A stretch of 64,000 nt of DNA from JBNLBT01 sp050303435 (GTDB lineage Bacteria > Pseudomonadota > Gammaproteobacteria > Xanthomonadales > Marinicellaceae), in assembly GCA_050303435.1 (NCBI GenBank), contig JBNLBT010000009.1:1-64000 (forward strand), written 5' to 3'. Shown piece by piece: positions 51,469 to 60,315 of the stretch (within the stretch, counting starts at the first letter, position 1; each line of letters opens with the position of its first letter). The notes under the pieces were generated by a model. The model ran no database searches. It was not told where the DNA came from and worked only from the letters and a program-made list of their open reading frames with translations. The position numbers were made by a program, and so were the translations under genes.

Positions 51469-53520
51469 TTGGCCTCTGCGAACACCATTCATCTGCTCAT
51501 CATCCACCAGTCTGAAGAAGAAGCAGAAAGAATTCTTTCCTTGTTGCGCAATTACCAAATCGCGGTCAGGCCATCCCGCTGCATCAATGAAGATGAACTG
51601 GTCGGTTTGATAGAACGCAAACCGATTGACCTGGTACTGTGCCAACAGGTGCAGGAAGATCTGCCCTTGCAAACCGTGGTTGACCAAATCAAACGCATCG
51701 GCAAGGACATCCCTGTGATCGCCCTGATCGACACCCTGGACAACGACGCCGTCAGTGAGTCACTGGATTCCGGGGCGGCCAATTTTTGCACGCACAAATT
51801 GCCGGAATACCTTAAAAGCGTGGTATTGAAGGAAAAAGACGCCTTGCACACGCGGCGCAAATTCCGCCAGCAGGAAGTTGAACTGCACAACACTGAAAAA
51901 CGCTGTTCGGCCCTGCTGGACACGTCCAAACAGGCGATTGCCTACATCCACGAAGGCATGCACGTGTATTCCAACCAGTCCTATCAGGAACTGTTTGGAT
52001 ACGAGGACATGGAAGAACTGGAAATCACACCGTTTTTGAATCTGGTGGCCAAGGATGATCTGGACAAAGCCAAAACGGTGTTGCGCAACATCAGCAAAAA
52101 CATCCTGCCGGATGAAGATCTGAAACTGATGCTGATCGGCGCCGACCAGGAAGAGTTTGAAGCCAGTGTGACGATCAACAAAGCCACCATCGACGGCGAA
52201 CCCTGTGCGCAATTCCTGATCCAGCAGCCTTCGTCCAATCCGGAAGCGGAAAAAGAACTGTTCGAAATCAAGAACAAGGATTTGTTGACCAAATACTTCA
52301 ATCGCGCGTATTACCAGAACCACCTGTCCGACGCCATTGCCAGCACCAAAGCCAAACAAAAAGCCGGCGACAGCATCCTGTATTTACAAATCGACCACGT
52401 GGACAATCTGATCAAAGAGCTTGGACAGGGTGGCCTGGATTTGATGATCGGCAATCTGGCCCAGCTGATTCGCAGCAAGCTGGGAGAAAAGGTGTTCTAT
52501 GCCCGCTACGCTGAGACCGGCTTCATCATTCAATTGAAAGCACCGATTGAAAAAGCCGAGCAGGTGGCCAAGAAATTACAGGACATCGTGTCCCATGAGA
52601 TCATCAGCGCCGGTGAACGCTCGACCAACATCACGCTGAGCATTGCGGTCACGCAAATCACCGAACAGTCCGAGTCGGCCAATCAGGTGATCAAGACCCT
52701 CACCGATCAAATTGAAACCCTGGTGAGTGAAGGCGGCAACAGCGTGGCTGTATTCGATCCCGCGGAAGAAGAAAAAAGAGCGCGCGCGGCCTCGCAACAA
52801 TGGATTGACAAAATCGACGACGCCATTAAGAACAACAAATTCGTTCTGCACTACCAGCCGATCATTAATCTGCACGGCGACAACAAAGAACATTATGAAG
52901 TCTTCATCCGACTGCGTGAAGGCGATAAAATTGTGCCGCCAAATGAATTCATTCCGATCGCCATCAAATACGGCTTCATCAAGGAAATCGATCACTGGGT
53001 GGTGAAAAACGCCATTGAAAGTGCCAAAGGCAAGGACGTTCACCTGCTGTTGAAATTGTCCTCGCCGTCGCTGGTGGATCCGGGTTTCCCCAACTGGATC
53101 GCTGAAACCATACGCAAATCCGGCATTTCCGGCGACCGACTGATCTTCGAGATTCCGGAAAGTGAATTGATCACCAACGCCAAAAGCATGAAACCGGTGG
53201 TGCGCTCAATCAAGGAACTGCATTGTTCCTTCCTGGTGGAAAAATTCGGCTCCGGACTGAACTCCTTCACCATTCTCAAGCATTTCCCGGTCGATTACCT
53301 GAAAATCGATCCGCAATTCACCCGCGACCTGGCCGACAGCAAAGAAAACCAGGACAAGATCAAAGACATCATCGACAAAGCCCACGCTCAGGGCAAACAG
53401 GTGATCTGCGAATTCGTTGAAGACGCCAACACCATGAGTATTCTGTGGAAACTCTCGGTCAATCTGGTGCAGGGCAACTTCATTGCCCCGGCCGGCGAGA
53501 AAATGGAGACCGTTGAGTAA
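51469..53520 (+). CDS. FimX-like degenerate REC-PAS-GGDEF-EAL protein
   Basis: 683 aa. Order: REC-like domain (about 1-125; phospho-Asp replaced, VLCQQVQED), PAS (about 140-255), GGDEF (about 270-425) with the signature degenerated to AETGF, and EAL (about 440-680) in which the EAL triad is EVF (HYEVFIRL) and other metal ligands are missing (LKLSSP, IPESEL, VEKFGSG). This is the pattern of FimX, a c-di-GMP effector for type IV pilus assembly in Pseudomonas and Xanthomonas. Start is TTG 51469 with AAGG 8 nt upstream; no closer ATG. Followed by gluQRS with overlap. chp genes for pilus chemotaxis are 7 kb downstream. Confidence 0.85.
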   Translation: MASANTIHLLIIHQSEEEAERILSLLRNYQIAVRPSRCINEDELVGLIERKPIDLVLCQQVQEDLPLQTVVDQIKRIGKDIPVIALIDTLDNDAVSESLDSGAANFCTHKLPEYLKSVVLKEKDALHTRRKFRQQEVELHNTEKRCSALLDTSKQAIAYIHEGMHVYSNQSYQELFGYEDMEELEITPFLNLVAKDDLDKAKTVLRNISKNILPDEDLKLMLIGADQEEFEASVTINKATIDGEPCAQFLIQQPSSNPEAEKELFEIKNKDLLTKYFNRAYYQNHLSDAIASTKAKQKAGDSILYLQIDHVDNLIKELGQGGLDLMIGNLAQLIRSKLGEKVFYARYAETGFIIQLKAPIEKAEQVAKKLQDIVSHEIISAGERSTNITLSIAVTQITEQSESANQVIKTLTDQIETLVSEGGNSVAVFDPAEEEKRARAASQQWIDKIDDAIKNNKFVLHYQPIINLHGDNKEHYEVFIRLREGDKIVPPNEFIPIAIKYGFIKEIDHWVVKNAIESAKGKDVHLLLKLSSPSLVDPGFPNWIAETIRKSGISGDRLIFEIPESELITNAKSMKPVVRSIKELHCSFLVEKFGSGLNSFTILKHFPVDYLKIDPQFTRDLADSKENQDKIKDIIDKAHAQGKQVICEFVEDANTMSILWKLSVNLVQGNFIAPAGEKMETVE

Positions 53521-54433
53521 GCAGCGGCCCCACGTCGGACGATTTGCGCCTTCACCCACCGGCAATCTGCACTTCGGCTCACTGCTGGCCGCGGTGGCCA
53601 GTTACTGTCAGGCCCGCACACAGAACGGTCAATGGCGGGTGCGCATCGAAGACCTGGATCCGCCGCGCGAAATTCCTGGCGCCACCCGGCGCATCATCGA
53701 TACATTGCATCGATTTGGATTTGAAATCGATGGGCCGGTGATTCTGCAAAGTGCAGCTGAACAGCAGGCGCGCTACCTGAACGCTCTAGAGCAGTTGCAC
53801 AAACTTGGCGTGCTGTTCTATTGCCGTTGCAATCGCAAGGCCTTGCGTGATCAGCGAATCTACCCGGGCACCTGCCGAAAGCAAAAAACCCGTCCGAGCG
53901 AAGCGGCCTCTGTGCGCCTGCGCGTCACCGATGAGGAGATTTGCTTCAACGATTGTGTGCAGGGCCAGGTGTGCCAGAATCTGGCCGAAGACTGCGGCGA
54001 TTTCAATGTGCGCCGCAAAGACGGGCTGATTTGTTATCAACTGGCGGTGGTCGTCGACGACGCGCAGCAACAGATCACCGAAGTGGTGCGTGGATCGGAC
54101 CTGCTGGATTCCACGCCGCGGCAAATATATCTGAACCGCCTGCTGGGCTTTCCCACACCGGATTACATGCACATTCCGGTGGCCACCGGCACCGATGGCC
54201 ACAAGTTGAGCAAACAGGCTTTTGCCGATGAAATTCACGACAGCGATCCGGTGCTGTTGCTGCCATTGGCGCTGCGTTTTCTGGGTCAGCGCATCCCCGA
54301 CGCCGCTTGCACCTCGGTGCGCAACATCTGGTCGTGGGCCACACAGCACTGGAATCCCGAATGCATACCCAAAACCATGCAACGCCCGTGTCCATTGAAT
54401 GCGGCATCGGCCGAGTCAACGCGCGCGGATTGA
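53513..54433 (+). CDS. gluQ: Glutamyl-queuosine tRNA(Asp) synthetase
   Basis: 306 aa, a truncated GluRS paralogue that attaches Glu to queuosine in tRNA(Asp). HIGH-type motif is SPTGNLHFGSL and KMSKS-type motif is DGHKLSKQA. Zinc ligands are YCRCNRK and the Tyr/Cys of YPGTCR, the GluQRS pattern. No anticodon-binding domain. Start TTG 53513 (LSKQRPHVGRFAPSPTG) has GGAG 4 nt before it and overlaps fimX by 8 nt; TTG 53483 is an alternative. The C-terminus is longer than usual. Confidence 0.92.
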   Translation: MSKQRPHVGRFAPSPTGNLHFGSLLAAVASYCQARTQNGQWRVRIEDLDPPREIPGATRRIIDTLHRFGFEIDGPVILQSAAEQQARYLNALEQLHKLGVLFYCRCNRKALRDQRIYPGTCRKQKTRPSEAASVRLRVTDEEICFNDCVQGQVCQNLAEDCGDFNVRRKDGLICYQLAVVVDDAQQQITEVVRGSDLLDSTPRQIYLNRLLGFPTPDYMHIPVATGTDGHKLSKQAFADEIHDSDPVLLLPLALRFLGQRIPDAACTSVRNIWSWATQHWNPECIPKTMQRPCPLNAASAESTRAD

Positions 54434-54496
54434 GTCTGGACTTGCGCCCGGTGAATGTGCCATACTTGGCAACACTTTTTTATCGCACATGTCGCA

Positions 54497-54982
54497 ATGA
54501 ACCAATGCAAGGACCTGATTCTGGTGGGTTGGAACGAATGGATTGGCCTGCCCGATCTGGGCCTTTCAGCTGTGCACGCCAAGATCGACACCGGCGCACG
54601 AACGTCCGCATTGCATGCCTACGACATTGCCGCAGAAGAAGACGCGTCCGGTCGCCTGATGGTGCGTTTCAGCACGCACCCCGACGGCGATGAAAACGCC
54701 GAGCCGGTGCAATGCGTGCAGCCGGTTAAAGACCGCAGAGAAGTGAAAAACTCCGGTGGCCTGGTGCAAATGCGCTACGTCATCGAAACCCGAATGCACA
54801 TCGGCGCGCGTGAATGGCGCGTGCAGTTGACACTCACCAACAGAAAAAGAATGAAATTTCCGATGCTGATTGGGCGCCAGGCGCTGAACAACCGCGCCCT
54901 GGTCAACCCCGTGGCCGCCTGTGTGCAAGGCGGTCAACCGTCCGATCCATCCGCCCCAACGCTTAGAAGGAGCCCGTTTTGA
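54497..54982 (+). CDS. RimK-associated retropepsin-like protease (RimB-like)
   Basis: 161 aa, DUF785/ATP-dependent-zinc-protease family now seen as retropepsin-like aspartic peptidases. The active Asp is in AKIDTGARTSALHA (DTGA), followed by RFSTHPDG and the typical block RYVIETRMHIGAREW with NRKRMKFPMLIGRQAL. Placed directly before rimK with a 4-nt overlap, as in Pseudomonas where the products act with RimK on S6 glutamylation (family knowledge). ATG 54497 begins the homologous region; the longer frame to 54455 is less likely. Confidence 0.85.
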   Translation: MNQCKDLILVGWNEWIGLPDLGLSAVHAKIDTGARTSALHAYDIAAEEDASGRLMVRFSTHPDGDENAEPVQCVQPVKDRREVKNSGGLVQMRYVIETRMHIGAREWRVQLTLTNRKRMKFPMLIGRQALNNRALVNPVAACVQGGQPSDPSAPTLRRSPF

Positions 54983-55884
54983 GAATCGCATTGTTATCCC
55001 GCAGCCCGTCCCTGTATTCCAGCAAACGTCTGGTCGAAGCCGCGCAGGAACGCGGGCACGAAATGCAGGTCATTGATGTGCTGCATGTCTACATGAGCAT
55101 CGCATCGCACAACCCGAGCATTCACTATAAAGGCGTCGAGCTGCCGCAATTTGATGCGGTGATTCCGCGCATCGGCGCCTCGGTCACATTTTACGGCACC
55201 AGCGTGTTGCGCCAGTTTGAAATGATGAACGTCTATCCTCTGAATGAGTCGGTGGCCATCACACGATCGCGCGACAAATTGCGGGCCTTGCAATTGCTTT
55301 CACGCAAAGGCATTGGCCTGCCAGTGACGGGTTTTGCCAACAAACCGGACGACATCAAAGACGTCATCAAAATGGTCGGCGGTGCGCCGCTGGTGGTCAA
55401 GCTGCTGGAAGGCACGCAGGGCATCGGCGTGGTGCTGGCAGAAACCCAGAAAGCCGCAGAAAGCGTCATTGAAGGCTTCATGGGCATCAATGCCAATATT
55501 TTGATCCAGGAATACATCAAAGAGGCCGGTGGCGCCGACATCCGCTGTCTGGTGATCGGCGATAAAGTGGTGGCCACCATGAAACGCCAGGCCCCGGAGG
55601 GCGAATTTCGCTCGAATCTGCACCGCGGAGGTTCATCCAGTCTGATCAAAATCACCCCGGAAGAACGCTCTACGGCGGTTCGCGCGGCGAAAATCATGGG
55701 ACTGAACGTGGCCGGCGTCGATCTGTTGCGTTCCAATCACGGTCCGGTGGTGATGGAAGTGAATTCCAGTCCGGGCCTGGAGGGCATTGAAAAAGTCACC
55801 GGCAAGGACATCGCCGGAATGATGATTGAATACATAGAAAAGTACGCCCGTCCGGGGCGCACCAAAACCCGCGGCAAAGGCTGA
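54979..55884 (+). CDS. rimK: RimK, ribosomal S6 glutamate ligase (ATP-grasp)
   Basis: 301 aa, ATP-grasp ligase adding glutamates to the C-terminus of ribosomal protein S6 and poly-Glu to peptides. Motifs: LSRSPSLYSSKRLVEAA, the ATP-binding GGAPLVVKLLEGTQGIGV and metal-binding VMEVNSSPGLEGIEK. Start is TTG 54979 with AAGGAG 7 nt upstream, overlapping the protease stop. Convergent with nadK, 15 nt apart. S6 itself (rpsF) is not in the window. Confidence 0.95.
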   Translation: MRIALLSRSPSLYSSKRLVEAAQERGHEMQVIDVLHVYMSIASHNPSIHYKGVELPQFDAVIPRIGASVTFYGTSVLRQFEMMNVYPLNESVAITRSRDKLRALQLLSRKGIGLPVTGFANKPDDIKDVIKMVGGAPLVVKLLEGTQGIGVVLAETQKAAESVIEGFMGINANILIQEYIKEAGGADIRCLVIGDKVVATMKRQAPEGEFRSNLHRGGSSSLIKITPEERSTAVRAAKIMGLNVAGVDLLRSNHGPVVMEVNSSPGLEGIEKVTGKDIAGMMIEYIEKYARPGRTKTRGKG

Positions 55885-55899
55885 GCCAGCATTCAAGCG

Positions 55900-56658
55900 T
55901 CAGGAAATGAACTGCTCATTGATGATGCGGTCTTCCAGATTGTGTTCCGGATCGAACAGCACATTGATGTCGATGCCTTTGTTTTCCATCACATCCACTG
56001 CAGTGACGTTGCGCACTTCGTCGTTGTCGGCGGTGGCGCTGACCGGCCGCTTTTTGGACTCCAGCACTCGGAATGAGACCTGCGCCGCCGCCGGCAACAC
56101 GGCCCCTTTCCAGCGCAGGGGACGAAACGGGCTGATGGGTGTCAACGCCAGAATCTGACTGCCCAATGGAATCACCGGTCCATTCACCGACAGATTGTAT
56201 GCCGTGCTGCCGGCCGGGGTCGCCACCATGATGCCATCGCCGATCAGATTCTTCAGTTTCACCTGCCCGTTGATGGACACCTCAATGTGCGCCGATTGTT
56301 TGGTTTGACGAAACAGCGAGACTTCATTGATCGCCAGTGCCGTGTGCGCTTCCCCGTTCTGCGTTTGCGCCGTCATCATCAACGGATGCAGTCGCGTCAG
56401 ACTGGCCTTTTCAATGCGCTCGGGCAAATCGTCATGGCGGAACTCATTTAACAGGAATCCCACGGTGCCACAGCGCAGTCCAAACACCGGCAGCGGCGAA
56501 TCCATGTATTGGTGCAGCACGTGTAGCATGAAACCATCGCCACCCAGCACCACGATCACATCGGCCTGTTCCGCATCGCATTGCCCGTAGCGGGCAATGA
56601 GTTTGTTCAAAGCGCGTCTGGCCTTGGGTGACTGACTGGCTATGAAGGCGAGTTTCAT
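55900..56658 (-). CDS. nadK: NAD kinase
   Basis: 252 aa. The NAD kinase signature is VVLGGDGFMLHVLH; the GDGIMVATPAGSTAYN block and the Ca2+-like ALTPISPFR region are intact. The length is the shorter type found in Xanthomonas-like and some other proteobacteria rather than the 290-aa Escherichia coli form. ATG 56658 follows the gspK stop by 18 nt, so it is probably read as the last gene of the gspG-K operon. Makes NADP from NAD and ATP. Confidence 0.93.
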   Translation of the reverse strand: MKLAFIASQSPKARRALNKLIARYGQCDAEQADVIVVLGGDGFMLHVLHQYMDSPLPVFGLRCGTVGFLLNEFRHDDLPERIEKASLTRLHPLMMTAQTQNGEAHTALAINEVSLFRQTKQSAHIEVSINGQVKLKNLIGDGIMVATPAGSTAYNLSVNGPVIPLGSQILALTPISPFRPLRWKGAVLPAAAQVSFRVLESKKRPVSATADNDEVRNVTAVDVMENKGIDINVLFDPEHNLEDRIINEQFIS

Positions 56659-56676
56659 GGGTCCGTTCTCCGCAAA

Positions 56677-57636
56677 TCAGGGCGCAAATGGCACCGTGGA
56701 AAAATTCAGCATTCGGGTGCCTTCCCCAAATCGCTGCAACAGCGCGTATTGCACGTATTCGTGGCCATCGATCCGCACTTGAACCTGCGCTTGTAAAAAC
56801 ACGCTCTGAACCGCAACGGCGCGCTGGATAAAAACTTCGTCGGTGAGGACAAAACGCACCCGGTTGTCTTCGGTGAATTCTGACAGCGCATTGTACCGGG
56901 TGCGCCCCTCATCATATATGCTCAACGCCAACTGTTCATTGATGCCGGCATCCAGGGATTTGATCAGCACCACGGGCGCGGTGTTGATGTTGATGCGGGT
57001 GGGCTCATCGCGCGGCACCGGCAAGGCGGTCACATACGGCAACAAGCGTCGGTACCAGTCGTCGCGCATGCCATCCAGTAATTGCAACTCGCTGATGTGT
57101 CTGAATGGACCGGAGGCGGTCAGATGGGACTGGCGTCGGGCCAGATACACGCTGTCTTCGGCGCCGCCCGGTGAGGGCACCTGGTCCGAATCGATCCAGT
57201 CCACCGCCTTGTACGCCAGATTTTCATCCATGTCCAGGTTGCGCAACAGGCGTTGAAAAAAAGCAATCATGTCGCTTTGCGGTTGATCATTGATGACCAG
57301 ATTGTTGAGATTGAAGCGGTCGCTTAAATCCAACAGAGAGCCGCTCAGCAATGCATTCTGATCCGGCACCTCCAAACCACCGATGGGTTTGCGCCAGGCA
57401 TCGGCGCGGGTGTCCACAGCGGCCTGCAGAAAATCTTCACGCAAGACATCCCGTGCCCACAGCAACATGCCCAGACTGAAGTGCCGCGCCTGGGCTGCTT
57501 GCGCCTGATTGTCGGCACGGGCCAGGGACAATTGCGTGGAAAACCACAATTGCGTGGTCAATAAAAGACACATGGCCATCACCAGCAGCGCAATCAGCAG
57601 GGCCACACCGCGTTGCTTTTCTCGCAGCGAAGTCAC
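56677..57636 (-). CDS. gspK: Type II secretion minor pseudopilin K
   Basis: 319 aa from GTG 57636, which overlaps the gspJ stop by 4 nt (GTGA). A prepilin leader SLREKQRG is followed by the hydrophobic stretch VALLIALLVMAMCLLLTTQ; the Glu at +5 is absent as usual for GspK. A long C-terminal globular domain contains LLDLSDRFNLNNLVI, AVDWIDSDQVPS and RININTAPVVL, the GspK pattern. It caps the pseudopilus tip with GspI and GspJ. Confidence 0.92.
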   Translation of the reverse strand: MTSLREKQRGVALLIALLVMAMCLLLTTQLWFSTQLSLARADNQAQAAQARHFSLGMLLWARDVLREDFLQAAVDTRADAWRKPIGGLEVPDQNALLSGSLLDLSDRFNLNNLVINDQPQSDMIAFFQRLLRNLDMDENLAYKAVDWIDSDQVPSPGGAEDSVYLARRQSHLTASGPFRHISELQLLDGMRDDWYRRLLPYVTALPVPRDEPTRININTAPVVLIKSLDAGINEQLALSIYDEGRTRYNALSEFTEDNRVRFVLTDEVFIQRAVAVQSVFLQAQVQVRIDGHEYVQYALLQRFGEGTRMLNFSTVPFAP

Positions 57637-58205
57637 AAGGACATCCCCGCCATCGGCGCAGCCGTGAGTTGTGTGCGCAACCCGTCGGGCAGGCGCAACA
57701 TGCAGCGCACATTGACCGGCAGGGCATTGCCGGCATCGGCCGCCGGCCAACTCAACTGTTCCACACCGCTGCCCCCCAGGTAGCGGCAACTGAAGGCGGC
57801 CACCGGCAACAACGGCTGCTCCAGCCATTGATCGGCGCGACCTGGACTCAGGGCGTTGCGCATGGCACGCACCAGCACACCGTCCCGCACCTGCCAACGC
57901 ACCCATTGCACCTGACTGGGCAAGCCAAATCCATGGGCATCGGCCAAGCGCAATATGTGCACAGAACCGGCCTGACCAGTCAACGTCGCAACGGTCGGGT
58001 TGGCGTCCAGATAAGTCAATTGGATGTCTTGTTGCAATCGCAACATCACCAGATCCAGCGCGCGTTGCTGTGCATCCACGGCGTCGATGTGGCTTTTGGC
58101 TTGAGTGATGGATCCCAGCGCGGTGTAGGCCATCAAGGCAATCACGGCGGTGATGCCAACCGCCAACATCAGCTCCAGCAATGTCATGCCGAGATCTCGC
58201 CTCAT
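57633..58205 (-). CDS. gspJ: Type II secretion minor pseudopilin J
   Basis: 190 aa from ATG 58205, the start that overlaps the gspI stop by 4 nt; ATG 58211 two codons upstream is possible. Prepilin cleavage site DLG/MTLLELMLAVGITAV with Glu at +5. The globular part has LVMLRLQQDIQLTYLDAN and VQWVRWQVRDGVLVRAM, as in GspJ. Confidence 0.9.
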   Translation of the reverse strand: MRRDLGMTLLELMLAVGITAVIALMAYTALGSITQAKSHIDAVDAQQRALDLVMLRLQQDIQLTYLDANPTVATLTGQAGSVHILRLADAHGFGLPSQVQWVRWQVRDGVLVRAMRNALSPGRADQWLEQPLLPVAAFSCRYLGGSGVEQLSWPAADAGNALPVNVRCMLRLPDGLRTQLTAAPMAGMSL

Positions 58206-58561
58206 CGCCATTTGAATCCAGTCAGGCGCGCCAGCGCGTAGTCGGGTTCTTCGGCGTTCATCACGCGCACATCGACGCGCAGAATGCGGTCGTTGTCAGT
58301 GGCTTGAATGTCCGCACGCCAACGCCAGCGAACGTCGGGGTGATTGACGGCGCCGCTTTGCACACCTTCGTTCAGCGATTGTGTGTACAGCTGCATCATC
58401 ACGCGGTCTGCAACCCGACTGGCCACGCTGTGCTGCTTGAGGTACAACTCGGCTTCAGCGCGCTGTGCTGCCACCTGAATCATTGCACCGACGGCGATCG
58501 ACACCACCGCCAGGGCAATCAATACTTCCAGTAAGGTGAATCCCCTATTCCGCCCACGCAT
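58202..58561 (-). CDS. gspI: Type II secretion minor pseudopilin I
   Basis: 119 aa. Prepilin site GRNRG/FTLLEVLIALAVVSIAVGA, Glu at +5, followed by the GspI-type AERAEAELYLKQHSVASRVADR-like helix and a short beta domain. Overlaps gspH by 17 nt and gspJ by 4 nt. Its size is typical. Confidence 0.92.
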   Translation of the reverse strand: MRGRNRGFTLLEVLIALAVVSIAVGAMIQVAAQRAEAELYLKQHSVASRVADRVMMQLYTQSLNEGVQSGAVNHPDVRWRWRADIQATDNDRILRVDVRVMNAEEPDYALARLTGFKWR

Positions 58562-59060
58562 GCACCAGCTCCCAGGGTGTTTCGCTGCGGATCACCCGCG
58601 CCACAGCCTCTTCCGGGCCTTCTGAAATGGACAATTCAAACACATTCCAGCTGCCATCGGCGTGGCAGCGGAGATCGGCACTGCGATCAAATTCTTCGCC
58701 CAACTGCACCGCTTCATTGCCCAGTTTCAGGCGATACTGCAAGTCGCCTGGCAACGCCTCCATGCGCAGCAACGGCTGATCATCGATCTCCACCCATTGC
58801 CCGGCATACTGCTGTAGAAACTGGCGCGTGTTGCGGGTGAACTCCACCGCATGCGGCCGGTTTTGCAGAATGGACATCTCACACAGGTGCTGCAACTGGG
58901 CTTGCAGACGTTCTCCCTGCAGAGCCATCTGTCGTTCCACAGAATGCGATGAAAAATAATTGACGCCCAGCGCGGTCATCACGGACACGATCACCACCAC
59001 CAGAAGCATTTCCAGCAAGGTGAAGCCGGCCGGTCGGAGAGTGTTTCGCGCGCCGCGCAT
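58545..59060 (-). CDS. gspH: Type II secretion minor pseudopilin H
   Basis: 171 aa. Prepilin site LRPAG/FTLLEMLLVVVIVSVMTA with Glu at +5, then ALQGERLQAQLQHLCEMSIL and a beta-rich end. ATG 59060 lies 2 nt after the gspG stop. The longer open frame to 59183 reads through gspG and is not used. Confidence 0.9.
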   Translation of the reverse strand: MRGARNTLRPAGFTLLEMLLVVVIVSVMTALGVNYFSSHSVERQMALQGERLQAQLQHLCEMSILQNRPHAVEFTRNTRQFLQQYAGQWVEIDDQPLLRMEALPGDLQYRLKLGNEAVQLGEEFDRSADLRCHADGSWNVFELSISEGPEEAVARVIRSETPWELVHAWAE

Positions 59061-59062
59061 GT

Positions 59063-59485
59063 TCACCAGTTGCCAATGTCGGTGTCCAGACCCTCCCCGC
59101 CGGGTTGGCCGTCGGCACCAAATGAAAACACATCGATTTCGGCGTAATTGCCTGGATTGAGGTATTGGTAGGGATTGCCCCATGGGTCCTGGGGCAAGGC
59201 TTCAATGTATCCGCCCGGTTTCCAGTTTCTGGCCTCTGGCTGTCCGCTGGGTTTGTTGATCAAGGCCTGCAAACCCTGTGCCGATGAGGGGTATTTGAAA
59301 TTGTCCAGCTTATACATTTTCAGCGCCGTGCCCAGCGAACGGATGTCCGTCTGCGCGCGCGCCACCCGCGCCTTATCCGGCTGGTCGAGAAATTGCGGCA
59401 CCACGGCGATGGCCAGAATACTGAGAATCACCACCACAATCAGAATTTCCATCAATGTGAAGCCGTGCGGCTTGCGTTGGATCAT
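59063..59485 (-). CDS. gspG: Type II secretion major pseudopilin G
   Basis: 140 aa. Prepilin site KPHG/FTLMEILIVVVILSILA with Glu at +5; the hallmark blocks TALKMYKLDNFKYPSSAQGL and DPWGNPYQYLNPG, and the C-terminal FSFGADGQPGGEG, fix it as GspG, the main subunit of the secretion pseudopilus. ATG 59485 gives a short leader; GTG 59497 is an alternative. gspC, D, E and F are not in the window. Confidence 0.96.
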   Translation of the reverse strand: MIQRKPHGFTLMEILIVVVILSILAIAVVPQFLDQPDKARVARAQTDIRSLGTALKMYKLDNFKYPSSAQGLQALINKPSGQPEARNWKPGGYIEALPQDPWGNPYQYLNPGNYAEIDVFSFGADGQPGGEGLDTDIGNW

Positions 59486-59497
59486 GCAACTTACCAC

Positions 59498-59525
59498 TTG
59501 AGTGAAACACGGGCTTCATTATATT
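59498..59525 (+). promoter_or_regulatory. Candidate promoter of rsmE
   Basis: TTGAGT (59498-59503) and TATATT (59520-59525) are 16 nt apart, 35 nt before ATG 59561, in the gap divergent from gspG. Confidence 0.45.
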
Positions 59526-59560
59526 CTATACGCTGGTCAATAACCACGTCAAAAACCGCC

Positions 59561-60295
59561 ATGCGCGTGTCCCGCATTCACCTGCCGATTGGGCGGGCCC
59601 AATTGCAACAAATGCCCGTGATCGAGGGCGACCGAGCACATTACCTGCGCAATGTGCTGCGACTGAAACCCGGGCATGCCTTGCGTGTATTCATTGACGA
59701 CGGCTCAGAATTTCTCACCTGCATTGAACGCGTGGACAAGCACAGCGTGCATCTGCGCATCGAACAAGAGATGCAGCCTGTGCCCCAAAGTGCATTGAAT
59801 GTGCGTCTGCTGCAAGGCATTTCTGCCACCGATCGCATGGATTATGCCATCCAGAAAGCCACTGAGCTTGGCGTGGCCCGCATCACCCCGGTGCTGACAG
59901 AGCACGCATCGACCCGCATCGCGCCGCACAAGCGCGAAAAAAAGGCGTTGCACTGGCGCGCTGTGGCCGTTGCAGCAGCTGAACAGTGTGGACGCGTCGA
60001 TGTGCCGGTGATCGATGATATCATGGAGTTGCACGAAGCCCTTCAGAGCATTGACTGGGGTGTGTATCTGCACATGCACGCTGAGGCGACCATCGCCACA
60101 TTCGAGTGGCCCGCCACCCGGCAACTGAGCGTGCTGATTGGTCCGGAAGGCGGCTTCTCAACGCAGGAACTGAATGCGTTTGCTGAGATGGGGCTGACCG
60201 GCATCCGTTTGGGTCAGCGCACATTGCGCACCGAAACAGTGGCGCCGGTGGTGTTGGCTGCTTTACACGCCTTGCACGGTGATTTCAGACAGTGA
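59561..60295 (+). CDS. rsmE: 16S rRNA m3U1498 methyltransferase RsmE
   Basis: 244 aa, SPOUT-class enzyme methylating U1498 of 16S rRNA. PUA-like N-domain (RAHYLRNVLRLKPGHALRVF) and knot motifs VLIGPEGGFSTQELNAF and IRLGQRTLRTETVAPVVLAAL. ATG 59561 matches the family start; the longer frame to 59393 lies over gspG. Convergent to chpC, 20 nt apart. Confidence 0.94.
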   Translation: MRVSRIHLPIGRAQLQQMPVIEGDRAHYLRNVLRLKPGHALRVFIDDGSEFLTCIERVDKHSVHLRIEQEMQPVPQSALNVRLLQGISATDRMDYAIQKATELGVARITPVLTEHASTRIAPHKREKKALHWRAVAVAAAEQCGRVDVPVIDDIMELHEALQSIDWGVYLHMHAEATIATFEWPATRQLSVLIGPEGGFSTQELNAFAEMGLTGIRLGQRTLRTETVAPVVLAALHALHGDFRQ

Positions 60296-60315
60296 CAGTC
60301 AGGATTGCGCGCCGC

